A DNA stretch of 14,201 bases from Campylobacteraceae bacterium (GTDB taxonomy: Bacteria; Campylobacterota; Campylobacteria; Campylobacterales; Sulfurospirillaceae). Made by a program: the position numbers and the translations under genes. This document shows, piece after piece, positions 1-7,055 of the stretch (position 1 is its first letter; every line of letters starts with the position of its first letter). The stretch covers positions 1-14,201 of the forward strand of contig JALUMZ010000056.1 in NCBI GenBank assembly GCA_027055635.1, given 5' to 3'. Under the pieces are notes generated by a model. The model searched no databases. It had not been told where the DNA came from and saw nothing but the letters and a program-made list of their open reading frames with translations.

Positions 1-7
1 CATTGGA

Positions 8-42
8 GAGAAATATTTGACCCTGCGGCTCAAATATTTCTC
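8..42. repeat. Perfect 13-bp inverted repeat (hairpin) at left edge
   Basis: The left arm GAGAAATATTTGA (8-20) is the exact reverse complement of the right arm TCAAATATTTCTC (30-42), with a 9-base GC-rich loop (21-29). No run of T follows either arm, so it does not look like an intrinsic terminator. It lies about 210 bases beyond the stop of the HD-GYP gene. It may be part of a dispersed repeat or mobile-element end cut by the window edge, since a hairpin of similar layout is found at the right edge in the opposite orientation. Confidence 0.7.
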
Positions 43-80
43 AACTCAGTCGTTGTCTATCAATCATAAGCAAATAACAC

Positions 81-239
81 ATGGAACAAATTAAATGGTA
101 TACATTGTATCCAAAATTTTCTAAGTGTTTAAATGAATTTTATAATACATATAAAGATCAGTCTGGTGAACTCGATAATGCTCTGAAAAATCAAGACAAC
201 TTTTCACTCAAATTTATTTCCACCTCATGTGCTGCCTAA
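81..239 (+). CDS. Doubtful small ORF, 52 aa
   Basis: An ATG-initiated frame of 52 codons ends in TAA 11 bases before the (convergent) stop of the HD-GYP gene. The peptide starts MEQIKWYTLYPKF and has a mixed, protein-like composition with several aromatics, but no motif, signal peptide or membrane segment that I recognise. No good Shine-Dalgarno sequence precedes the ATG, and an in-frame TAA lies at 75-77. It could be a real small protein, a remnant of a larger decayed gene (perhaps of the element suggested by the hairpin at 8-42), or chance. Only the open frame is seen; a function cannot be given. Confidence 0.22.
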   Translation: MEQIKWYTLYPKFSKCLNEFYNTYKDQSGELDNALKNQDNFSLKFISTSCAA

Positions 240-250
240 TATAATGGCCT

Positions 251-1351
251 TTAAAATTGATCCTTATATTTATCTCTGATTTCAAGAAATTTATCTAGAT
301 TATTCAAAAACAGCTCTGTTAGTATTGGGTCAAAATGCTTTCCTTTTTCTTTTTGAAAAAACTCTAATATTTTCTCTAATTCCCATGCTTTTTTATATAC
401 TCGTTCACTCCCTAGTGCATCAAATACATCGGCTATAGCAGTAATTCTACCAAATATATGTATCTTATCACCTTTTAATCCATAAGGATATCCACTTCCG
501 TCAAATTTTTCATGATGTTCTTTTGCAACAATTGCTGCTGCTTTTAGTATCTCTTTGTTAGAGTATTTTAGCATATTGTACCCTAGTTGTGCGTGGGTTT
601 TCATAATCTCAAATTCATCTTTACTTAGTTTTCTTGGTGCATTTAGTATGGCGTCAGGAATGCCCACTTTACCTATATCATGCATAGGCGAAGCCATTTT
701 TAATTTTTCTACTTTTTTTGCATCCAAGCCATACAAAAGCGCTAAAAGCTTTGAATACTCAGCAACTCTTTTTACATGATTTCCTGTCTCTTTGGAGCGA
801 GTTTCTCCTATTTCTCCCATGGCATATATGATTTCGCTTTGTGTCTCTTCTATCTCATGATTTAGCTGAATGACTTCTGTTATATCTGTGAAATATGCAA
901 GCAATAAATTCTCTTTTTTCACAGGTATTATCTCAATCTTATACTGTTTTGAGTTAAACTCATAAGTTGCATTGATATTTTTGTCTGCTTCAAGTAATTC
1001 TTGGGGGTCAAGTCTGCCTATATCCTGAAGTTTCTTAGTTTTTTTATATATGGCATTCTCTTTTTGATTTCCAAATACAATATCTCCATTTTTATTAAAT
1101 ATAAAAACTAAAGAGGTGTTGTATTTTGGCAAAAGTGCAAGGTAGTGATTGTTCTGTGAAAGTAATTCGTTTATCTTGAAAGCATAATATATAAAACAAA
1201 ATTTTTTATATGCTGTATAAAAAACGGCTATAGATATGCCAGCAACAATATAAGAGTGATATAAAAAAGCAAGCAGCATCATAAGGGTTGCTAGGAATAC
1301 CCTTATATAAGACTCTTTATTTGACATGTTGCAAGTGTGTTCTTTAAGCAT
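251..1351 (-). CDS. Membrane-anchored PAS/HD-GYP cyclic-di-GMP phosphodiesterase
   Basis: The 366-residue product has two hydrophobic helices near the N-terminus (about 17-31 and 34-58), a PAS-like segment (about 70-160, ending in a YFTDITEV stretch) and a C-terminal HD-GYP domain (about 185-360). The metal and signature residues are present: H192, the HD pair at 224-225 followed by GKVGIPD, H253, HH at 279-280, and GSGYP (285-289), then an IADVFDAL stretch. HD-GYP proteins with these residues hydrolyse cyclic di-GMP, so activity is likely. The membrane helices and PAS segment suggest it responds to a signal at the inner membrane. It is the last gene of the leftward chemotaxis/flagellar cluster, 49 bases after the 119-aa gene, which points to control of motility or the switch to sessile life. 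Neither the ATG at 1351 nor the one at 1327 (residue 9) has a clear ribosome-binding site; the shorter form, starting MSNKES, looks equally natural. Function is sure at family level, target is inference. Confidence 0.9.
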   Translation of the reverse strand: MLKEHTCNMSNKESYIRVFLATLMMLLAFLYHSYIVAGISIAVFYTAYKKFCFIYYAFKINELLSQNNHYLALLPKYNTSLVFIFNKNGDIVFGNQKENAIYKKTKKLQDIGRLDPQELLEADKNINATYEFNSKQYKIEIIPVKKENLLLAYFTDITEVIQLNHEIEETQSEIIYAMGEIGETRSKETGNHVKRVAEYSKLLALLYGLDAKKVEKLKMASPMHDIGKVGIPDAILNAPRKLSKDEFEIMKTHAQLGYNMLKYSNKEILKAAAIVAKEHHEKFDGSGYPYGLKGDKIHIFGRITAIADVFDALGSERVYKKAWELEKILEFFQKEKGKHFDPILTELFLNNLDKFLEIRDKYKDQF

Positions 1352-1400
1352 AAAAATACATTTAGTTATATCACAATATAAATAAAAACAGTACTATTGT

Positions 1401-1760
1401 TCATGAGTCATCTCTTATAGCATTTTTATGTTTGATTTTTTTTTGTATTTTTTTGTTTCTGTTTTTATCTATCAGGTTGACTTCTTTAAGGAGTAGTGAT
1501 CTTTTTTCTTCTGCCTTTAAGTTTTCATTTTCCAGAGTTGACATAGTTAGTTCTACAAAATTTTGAAGAGATTTAAAGTATCCGGAATCAACTCTGATGT
1601 CGTCTATCTTTTTTATAAGATTGTATATCTTAAGTGATCTCTTTTGAAATAAATCGTAGTTAAAATCTTCTAGCTTTAAGATTGTAATTGAGCTCTTTAG
1701 AAATTTTTCTAAAAGTCTCATATATTTTACTCTTTGAGTTTTTTCACTTGCTTTTATCAT
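1401..1760 (-). CDS. Unrecognised small basic protein in flagellar cluster
   Basis: The product has 119 residues, is rich in Lys, Leu, Ile and Glu, and is predicted by eye to be mostly helical. It has no signal peptide, no membrane segment and no Cys motif. The last ~20 residues before the end are strongly basic (RNKKIQKKIKHKN). Its ATG overlaps the TGA of the FliO-like gene as ATGA (1757-1760), so translation is probably coupled and the gene is almost certainly expressed with the flagellar genes. I do not recognise the family. A small helical cytoplasmic protein in this position could be a chaperone or accessory factor of flagellar assembly, but nothing in the sequence shows that. Codon use and base composition look like the neighbours. 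Confidence 0.75.
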   Translation of the reverse strand: MIKASEKTQRVKYMRLLEKFLKSSITILKLEDFNYDLFQKRSLKIYNLIKKIDDIRVDSGYFKSLQNFVELTMSTLENENLKAEEKRSLLLKEVNLIDKNRNKKIQKKIKHKNAIRDDS

Positions 1761-2614
1761 TTGTAAAATTCAAAATCCTTGCTAAAATCATCAGATGCTT
1801 TAGCTTTGTATTTTTCTAATTTTTGATCTTGTAGTTTTAAAAAATCGTCAAGTTTTTTTCTATTATCTTCAAAAGCTTTTTCAAAATCACCTTTACTTTG
1901 GACTTCATTTTCTCCAAAAGTGTCTAATAAAATATTTGAATTTCCACTCATGACAAGATATTTGCGATTTTCAAATTCTAATAATACAACTGAATTATTA
2001 GAATCAATCGGTTTTCTAAATATCAACTTGATGCCCTTTTGATTTCCAGAAGTTTTTTTAAAAAGCCAAGAATTTTTATCTATAGTTACATTGTTATTTG
2101 AGTATCTTTTCTTTATCCAAAACATCAGCGCTAGCAAGAGAAACAGTATGATTACAACAATCATATATCTGCTATCCAATGAGCTCTTATCAGCTTTTAT
2201 CTGTTTTGTATTTTTTTGTAAAAAACCAACTGTATTTGTTCTGTTCTGTTTTATTTTACTTGTAAGTTTGACTCTGATTCTCAATCCAAAACCATCAGTA
2301 GTTTTTGAAGCGATTACTCCTATGCCATTTTTGCTCTCTATGAAAATTTTTAGGAAATTTTTGTTTGGCTCTATTGTTATTTTTTGTACTATTTTTGAGT
2401 TTATATCTTTTTTTATAAGTCTGTTGTAGCTTAAATCGTTTAGTTTTAATGCTATCGTATCACCTTTTTTATCCTGAAAAATTTTTCCATCAAACGGAGA
2501 GTCAAATGATAACATCAAATCAATCCTGTCGCTTCTCTCGTATAGATTATAAGTTAGAAGATTAACTGCAAAAATTTGAGAGACAAAAACCAGACACAGT
2601 ATAAAAAATTTCAT
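1757..2614 (-). CDS. fliO: FliO-like flagellar export apparatus protein
   Basis: The 285-residue product has an N-terminal signal-like helix (residues 1-16, MKFFILCLVFVSQIFA), a beta-rich extracytoplasmic part of about 130 residues, one membrane helix (about 150-167), and a cytoplasmic part. Just after the helix, a segment around 187-215 (KLIFRKPIDSNNSVVLLEFENRKYLV) resembles the FliO pattern in which a conserved hydrophobic strand pair follows the membrane segment. FliO assists assembly of the FliP-FliQ-FliR core of the flagellar type III export gate. Position supports the call: it lies 2 bases after fliN, and in Helicobacter pylori the FliO homologue is also encoded next to fliN. Typical enterobacterial FliO is much shorter (roughly 120 residues), so the large N-terminal part and the charged tail (about 222-285) are the unusual points. 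An alternative is an unrelated AMIN-like membrane protein; I think FliO is more likely. Confidence 0.68.
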   Translation of the reverse strand: MKFFILCLVFVSQIFAVNLLTYNLYERSDRIDLMLSFDSPFDGKIFQDKKGDTIALKLNDLSYNRLIKKDINSKIVQKITIEPNKNFLKIFIESKNGIGVIASKTTDGFGLRIRVKLTSKIKQNRTNTVGFLQKNTKQIKADKSSLDSRYMIVVIILFLLLALMFWIKKRYSNNNVTIDKNSWLFKKTSGNQKGIKLIFRKPIDSNNSVVLLEFENRKYLVMSGNSNILLDTFGENEVQSKGDFEKAFEDNRKKLDDFLKLQDQKLEKYKAKASDDFSKDFEFYK

Positions 2615-2616
2615 GA

Positions 2617-2943
2617 TTACATTATCTCTTTTTTGAAGTATTGTATCACGCTTTTTGAATCTAGAATCTCGTTTATTCTTATAGCTAGATTTTTTTCATA
2701 GACCATAACTTCGCCTTTCCCAAAAATTTTTTTATTGATAAACAGTTCTACACTCTCACCCGCAGGCTTTCCTAGGTCAATAACAGAACCATTTTCAAAT
2801 TTGAGCAATTCACTTATAGTTAAAAATGTTGTTCCAAGTTCTGCTATAAAATCAACATTTATGTCAAGTAGATTTTCATAGCCGGACAATAGTTTCTCTT
2901 CTAAGTAATCTTTATCGTCCTGATCCATTTTACTTTTATCCAT
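2617..2943 (-). CDS. fliN: Flagellar motor switch protein FliN
   Basis: The 108-residue product carries a single SpoA (FliN/FliM C-terminal) domain over about residues 28-100. The hallmark stretches are visible: AELGTTFLTISELL, GSVIDLGKPAGE, and FGKGEVMVYEKNLAIRI followed by an IL..K tail. FliN forms the lower C-ring of the flagellar switch complex, binds CheY-P-responsive FliM, and helps to dock the export ATPase complex. Length fits short FliN proteins. The 20-residue N-terminal extension is acidic and lysine-rich (several DQDDKD-type residues). The start overlaps the end of the cheX-like gene by 8 bases, so the two are translated from one transcript. It has no strong ribosome-binding site of its own, consistent with coupling. 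Confidence 0.93.
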   Translation of the reverse strand: MDKSKMDQDDKDYLEEKLLSGYENLLDINVDFIAELGTTFLTISELLKFENGSVIDLGKPAGESVELFINKKIFGKGEVMVYEKNLAIRINEILDSKSVIQYFKKEIM

Positions 2944-3367
2944 TTTTTGCTTTCTGCGCTATTAAAAATGTTCTATTACACACTTTGTGCAAGATATTAT
3001 TACTTAGCTTTAGGGGTATAGGGGCAGATATGTTTCCAAGAAACTCAGGAGTTCCTAGTCTGTATGATATATTTGGATTTTTCTCTTCAAGTTTTACTTT
3101 TGCTAGGCCGATTATTTGATTTGACACTTCTTTTAACAAATCATCTATGCCGTCTTCATCTATATCATCTTCTAGCAATAAAATTTGAGCAATTTTCTTT
3201 ATGGTTGGTTTTTTAAAAAAAAGAAACCAATTTAATTCCAAGCTATTTTGGTATATAGGAATTGACGCACAGTAGAAATTTTTCCCTAAAGTCTTTGCTT
3301 GTGTAACTCTTAAGCCTAAAATATCTTCAAAAAAGATTTTAGTAGAATCTTCAATAGTGCTTTTCAT
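2936..3367 (-). CDS. cheX: CheX-like chemotaxis phosphatase
   Basis: The 143-residue product matches the CheC/CheX/FliY phosphatase fold pattern. The consensus D/S-x3-E-x2-N followed by a distant Pro is visible once: D76, E80, N83 and P107 (segment DDLLKEVSNQIIGLAK, then GTPEFLG). In this family the Glu and Asn act on phosphorylated CheY, so the predicted role is CheY-P dephosphorylation, which resets the motor signal. It is the first gene of the leftward cluster, preceded by a TATAAT box (3393-3398) and an AGAGGT ribosome-binding site (3371-3376) before the ATG at 3367. Being cotranscribed with fliN puts the phosphatase and the switch protein under one control. One motif only (CheC usually has two) favours CheX over CheC. 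The possibility that it is a FliY-like motor-bound phosphatase remains. Confidence 0.78.
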   Translation of the reverse strand: MKSTIEDSTKIFFEDILGLRVTQAKTLGKNFYCASIPIYQNSLELNWFLFFKKPTIKKIAQILLLEDDIDEDGIDDLLKEVSNQIIGLAKVKLEEKNPNISYRLGTPEFLGNISAPIPLKLSNNILHKVCNRTFLIAQKAKNG

Positions 3368-3370
3368 TTG

Positions 3371-3376
3371 ACCTCT
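3371..3376 (-). promoter_or_regulatory. Shine-Dalgarno site of cheX-like gene
   Basis: AGAGGT read on the minus strand lies 3 bases upstream of the ATG ending at 3367. It fixes the start of the first gene in the motility cluster. Confidence 0.6.
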
Positions 3377-3392
3377 TTAAATTTTATACACT

Positions 3393-3398
3393 ATTATA
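3393..3398 (-). promoter_or_regulatory. Probable -10 box for the motility cluster
   Basis: On the minus strand this reads TATAAT, 25 bases upstream of the cheX-like ATG, in a very AT-rich setting that includes a tandem 9-base unit (TAAATTATT at 3402-3410 and 3411-3419 on the plus strand). No clear -35 is seen, as is usual for sigma-70 promoters of Campylobacterota. I do not see sigma-54 (GG-N10-GC) or sigma-28 elements, so the cluster may be expressed early or constitutively. Confidence 0.5.
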
Positions 3399-3425
3399 GT
3401 TTAAATTATTTAAATTATTGATTAA

Positions 3426-3459
3426 AGCACACTTACTGCTAGAGGTATTCTTAAGTGCT
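3426..3459. repeat. Imperfect inverted repeat upstream of TSUP promoter
   Basis: AGCACACTTA (3426-3435) pairs with TAAGTGCT (3452-3459) if two bases are bulged, giving 8 pairs around a 16-base loop. It ends 7 bases before the TATAAT box of the rightward unit, where an operator could sit. It may also be chance in AT-rich DNA. Confidence 0.25.
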
Positions 3460-3466
3460 CTTGGAG

Positions 3467-3472
3467 TATAAT
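3467..3472 (+). promoter_or_regulatory. Probable -10 box for TSUP-uvrA-HDOD-polA unit
   Basis: TATAAT lies 23 bases before the ATG at 3496 and is followed by an AGAGGA ribosome-binding site at 3485-3490 (5-base spacing). There is no obvious -35. It would drive four overlapping genes up to 10487. I see no SOS box-like (CTG-N10-CAG) element near it. Confidence 0.55.
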
Positions 3473-3495
3473 ATCTTTTTTCAAAGAGGATAGAT

Positions 3496-4236
3496 ATGTT
3501 TATAGTTTTATTGATTTTAGGTGCTATTGTAGGATTTGCATCTGGTTTTTTTGGTATAGGTGGAGGTACTATTTTGGTACCAAGTCTTATCTATTTGGGA
3601 TATAGTGTAAAGACTGCCATTGGTGTATCGATCATACTTATGGTTTTTTCTTCTGTTTTTGGTTCTTTTGTGAATTATAAAAATCAAATGCTAAGATTGC
3701 AACATGGTATAACTTTAGGACTAGGTGGATTTTTAGGTGCACAATTTAGCGGATATATAGTCTCACATCTTCCATCTTGGGTTTTACTTGCTTTTTTTGC
3801 TCTCTCGCTACTTGGCTCACTATATAAATTTTTCAAGGCTCCCCCTGAGCCGGTAGCGCCTCCAAATGAATCAAAAATCTTACTCTTTTTTGTCGGGTTT
3901 TTTGTCGGTATGATAGCTATTAGTATAGGCATAGGAGGTGCTCTGTTTTTGACACCTATTATGGTGGGATTTTTACATTTTGATATAAAAAGAGCAGTTT
4001 CAACTTCACTACTTTTTGTAGTTTTTTCTTCAGTTTCAGGGCTTATTAGCTTCTCTATGCATGGTCTTATGGATTATCGATCAGGAGTAATCCTAGGTTG
4101 CGGTTCATTAGTGGGTGTCTATTTTGGAGCAAAACGCTCACATATAATAAGAAGAGATCTGCAGAAAAAATTGTTGATGATTTTATATGTTGTTCTGTTT
4201 GCTTTAACATTAAATAAACTTTTAACAGGAATATGA
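3496..4236 (+). CDS. TSUP (TauE/SafE family) membrane transporter
   Basis: The 246-residue product is very hydrophobic, with about eight membrane helices arranged as two related halves. Each half carries the glycine-rich TSUP signature: GFFGIGGGTILVPSLI (18-31 region) and ISIGIGGALFLTPIM (142-156). A short hydrophilic, proline-rich linker (KAPPEPVAPPNES, about 114-126) joins the halves. Members of this family export or import sulfur-containing anions such as sulfite, sulfoacetate or thiosulfate, or other organic anions. The exact substrate cannot be read from the sequence. It is the promoter-proximal gene of the unit and has a good AGAGGA site. Its TGA overlaps the uvrA start region (ATGATGA), so translation of uvrA is likely coupled. 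There is no obvious functional link to repair; the arrangement may reflect only shared transcription. Confidence 0.88.
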   Translation: MFIVLLILGAIVGFASGFFGIGGGTILVPSLIYLGYSVKTAIGVSIILMVFSSVFGSFVNYKNQMLRLQHGITLGLGGFLGAQFSGYIVSHLPSWVLLAFFALSLLGSLYKFFKAPPEPVAPPNESKILLFFVGFFVGMIAISIGIGGALFLTPIMVGFLHFDIKRAVSTSLLFVVFSSVSGLISFSMHGLMDYRSGVILGCGSLVGVYFGAKRSHIIRRDLQKKLLMILYVVLFALTLNKLLTGI

Positions 4237-7055
4237 TGATAAAAATATATGGTGCAAAAGAGCACAATTTAAAAGATATAACTTTGCAAATTCCAAAAAA
4301 CAGGCTTGTAGTTTTTACAGGACTTAGCGGAAGTGGAAAAAGCACCCTTGCTTTTGATACTCTTTATGCTGAGGGTCAAAGAAGATATATGGAATCCTTA
4401 TCTTCTTATGCCAGGCAATTTTTAGACAGAATAGGCAAGCCGGAGGTTGATAAGATAGAGGGTTTGACACCGGCGATTGCGATAGATCAAAAGACAACAA
4501 GCAAAAACCCTCGCTCAACCGTTGGAACAATTACGGAGATATATGACTATTTAAGGCTTCTTTATGCCAGGGTGGGAACACAATATTGCCACAAGTGTGG
4601 CAAAGCGATATCTTCTATGAGTGGAGCAGATATAATTGAACAGGTTTTGAAGCTTCCTCAAAATTCAAAAGTAGTTCTTTTGGCTCCGCTGATAAGGGAA
4701 AAGAAGGGAGCATTTTCTGATCTTATAGAGTCTCTAAGGCATAAAGGTTATGTTAGAGCTATGGTTGATGGTGTGATGGTGAGACTTGACGAAGAGATAG
4801 AGCTTAGTAAGACTAAAAAGCACACTATAAAAGTTGTCGTAGATAGAGTGATTCTAAAAGAGGAGAATAGACAAAGAGTTGCAAGTGATATAGAAAAAGC
4901 ACTCAAAGAGAGCTATGGAGAGTTAGAAGTTGAGATTTTAAATAGTGATGAGCTTGGGCTCTCTAGCTCATTGATTCACTATAGTGAACATAGAGCCTGT
5001 TTTGATTGTAAGATAAGTTTTGATTTATTAGAACCCTTATCATTTTCGTTTAATTCACCAAAAGGAGCTTGTCCTGTTTGTGATGGATTAGGCATAAGAT
5101 ATACTCTTGATATGTCAAAGATAATAGATGAAGACAAGAGCATAGAAGAGGGTGCTATAAAGATATTTTACGGTTTCAATAAAAGCTACTATGCAAAATA
5201 CTTAAAAGCTTTTTGTGAAGCAAGTAAAATCGATACAAAAGTGTCATTTTGCGAACTAGAAGAGCATCAAAAAAAGGCAATTTTACATGGTGGTGTTGAA
5301 GATGCGGTATTTACTTGGAAGAGGCACAGACTAAGAAGAAAGTTTGACGGCGTTATAAAGATAGCCTACAATATGCTAAAAGATGAAAAAGATATCGGCG
5401 AGTATATGAGTGAGAAAGTTTGTGATAATTGCCAGGGTCATAGATTAAAACCTGAACATTTAGCGGTAAAAGTAGCCGATAAAGGGATAGGAGATATACT
5501 AGACTTACCTATAGATAAGACATTGGAATTTTTCCAAAATGTTGAAAATTTTGCATACTTTACAAATCAGCAAGAGTTGATCGCCAAACCTATCTTAAAA
5601 GAGGTTAGAGAGAGATTGTACTTTTTATATAATGTTGGTTTAGGGTATATCTCTTTGGGCAGAGATGCAAGGAGTATCAGTGGCGGTGAAGCTCAAAGGA
5701 TAAGAATAGCCTCGCAGATAGGAAGCGGTCTTACAGGAGTGATGTATGTACTTGATGAGCCTAGTATCGGGTTACATGAAAGAGATACTCTAAGGTTGAT
5801 AGAGACACTAAAAAATTTGCAACAAAAAGGAAATAGCGTCATAGTAGTCGAACATGACAAAGAGACAATAGAGGCAGCCGATTTTATAGTAGATATTGGT
5901 CCAGGAGCTGGAAAATTTGGCGGAGAGGTTATATTTAGCGGGACTTATGAAGATTTAAAAAAGAGCGACACTCTTACTGCTCAGTATCTAAATGGAACTA
6001 AAACTATAAATTATAGACACAATAATCCCCAAGACAGATGGTTGGAACTCAAAAATGTAAATATCAACAACATACAAAACCTAAGTGTCAAAATTCCACT
6101 TGGGAACTTGGTCAGTATCACAGGTGTCAGTGGTAGCGGAAAGAGTTCTTTGATTCTCCAAACTCTTCTGCCTGTCGCAAAAGAGCTCTTAAACAGAGCT
6201 AGAAAAGTAAAAAAAATCTCTGGAGTAGAGTGCTTGGGGCTTGAACAGCTTGATAAGGTTATATATCTTGATCAAAGTCCAATCGGCAGGACTCCAAGAA
6301 GCAATCCAGCAACTTATACGGGTGTGATGGACGAGATTAGAGTTCTTTTTTCAAAGACGAAAGAGGCACAGTTAAGAGGCTATAAGATAGGCAGATTCTC
6401 CTTTAATGTAAAAGGGGGAAGATGTGAAAAGTGTCAAGGTGAGGGCGAGATAAAGATAGAGATGCACTTTTTACCAGACATCATGGTAAAGTGTGATACA
6501 TGTGGAGGCAAAAGATATAATGCTCAAACTTTGGAGATCTTATATAGAGGAAAATCTATAGCCGATATTTTACAGATGAGTGTAGGAGAGGCTTATGAAT
6601 TTTTCAAGCCAATTCCAAAGATAAGACAAATACTTCAGACTCTATGTGATGTAGGGTTAGAATATATCACTCTAGGGCAAAATGCAGTAACGCTTAGTGG
6701 TGGTGAAGCACAAAGGATAAAACTATCAAAAGAGCTTAGTAAGAGAGATACCGGAAACACTCTTTATATACTAGATGAGCCCACTACGGGGCTTCATTTT
6801 GCAGATATAGACAGACTGGTTAAAGTCTTACACCATTTAAGAGAACTAGGCAATAGCGTATTGGTTATTGAGCATAATATGGATATAATAAAAAATAGTG
6901 ATTTTGTGATAGATATGGGTCCGGAGGGTGGAAGCTATGGTGGAAAAATAGTGGCTATGGGCACACCCGAAGAGTTAGCAAAAAATTATAAAAAAACAAA
7001 AAGCTTCACAGGAAAATTTTTGGCAAAAGAGTTAAGGAGTAAAAATGGTCAATGA
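4233..7055 (+). CDS. uvrA: Excinuclease ABC subunit A (UvrA)
   Basis: UvrA is the ATP-dependent damage-recognition subunit of nucleotide excision repair and loads UvrB at lesions. The 940-residue length equals that of typical UvrA. Seen in order: Walker A GLSGSGKST (about 30-38), a CxxC pair at 119/122, CxxC pairs at 256/259 and 280/283, ABC signature SGGEAQRIRIAS (from 483), Walker B LDEPSIGL (507-), a second Walker A GVSGSGKSS (631-639), the zinc module CxxC at 731/734 and 754/757, signature SGGEAQRIKLS (from 822) and LDEPTTGL (847-). All catalytic elements are present, so it should be functional. The ATG at 4233 is followed at once by another at 4236; the AGGA at 4227-4230 is better spaced for the second. 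The stop overlaps the HDOD gene start by 11 bases. No SOS operator is visible. Confidence 0.98.
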   Translation: MMIKIYGAKEHNLKDITLQIPKNRLVVFTGLSGSGKSTLAFDTLYAEGQRRYMESLSSYARQFLDRIGKPEVDKIEGLTPAIAIDQKTTSKNPRSTVGTITEIYDYLRLLYARVGTQYCHKCGKAISSMSGADIIEQVLKLPQNSKVVLLAPLIREKKGAFSDLIESLRHKGYVRAMVDGVMVRLDEEIELSKTKKHTIKVVVDRVILKEENRQRVASDIEKALKESYGELEVEILNSDELGLSSSLIHYSEHRACFDCKISFDLLEPLSFSFNSPKGACPVCDGLGIRYTLDMSKIIDEDKSIEEGAIKIFYGFNKSYYAKYLKAFCEASKIDTKVSFCELEEHQKKAILHGGVEDAVFTWKRHRLRRKFDGVIKIAYNMLKDEKDIGEYMSEKVCDNCQGHRLKPEHLAVKVADKGIGDILDLPIDKTLEFFQNVENFAYFTNQQELIAKPILKEVRERLYFLYNVGLGYISLGRDARSISGGEAQRIRIASQIGSGLTGVMYVLDEPSIGLHERDTLRLIETLKNLQQKGNSVIVVEHDKETIEAADFIVDIGPGAGKFGGEVIFSGTYEDLKKSDTLTAQYLNGTKTINYRHNNPQDRWLELKNVNINNIQNLSVKIPLGNLVSITGVSGSGKSSLILQTLLPVAKELLNRARKVKKISGVECLGLEQLDKVIYLDQSPIGRTPRSNPATYTGVMDEIRVLFSKTKEAQLRGYKIGRFSFNVKGGRCEKCQGEGEIKIEMHFLPDIMVKCDTCGGKRYNAQTLEILYRGKSIADILQMSVGEAYEFFKPIPKIRQILQTLCDVGLEYITLGQNAVTLSGGEAQRIKLSKELSKRDTGNTLYILDEPTTGLHFADIDRLVKVLHHLRELGNSVLVIEHNMDIIKNSDFVIDMGPEGGSYGGKIVAMGTPEELAKNYKKTKSFTGKFLAKELRSKNGQ
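7034..7039 (+). promoter_or_regulatory. Strong Shine-Dalgarno inside uvrA for HDOD gene
   Basis: AAGGAG lies 5 bases before the ATG at 7045, still within the last codons of uvrA. It is the best ribosome-binding site in the four-gene unit and fixes the HDOD start, suggesting efficient independent translation. Confidence 0.75.

Noticed and set aside
8..42. Intrinsic terminator for the HD-GYP gene
   Set aside because: The stem is strong, but no T-run follows on either strand and it lies about 210 bases past the stop codon.
3402..3419. Tandem TAAATTATT units as the start of a longer repeat array
   Set aside because: Only two copies are present, and such short AT repeats are expected by chance in this intergenic region.
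3473..4236. SOS-type operator (LexA box) before the uvrA unit
   Set aside because: I looked for CTG-N10-CAG or GAAC-N4-GTTC patterns near the promoter and uvrA start and saw none; many Campylobacterota also lack LexA.
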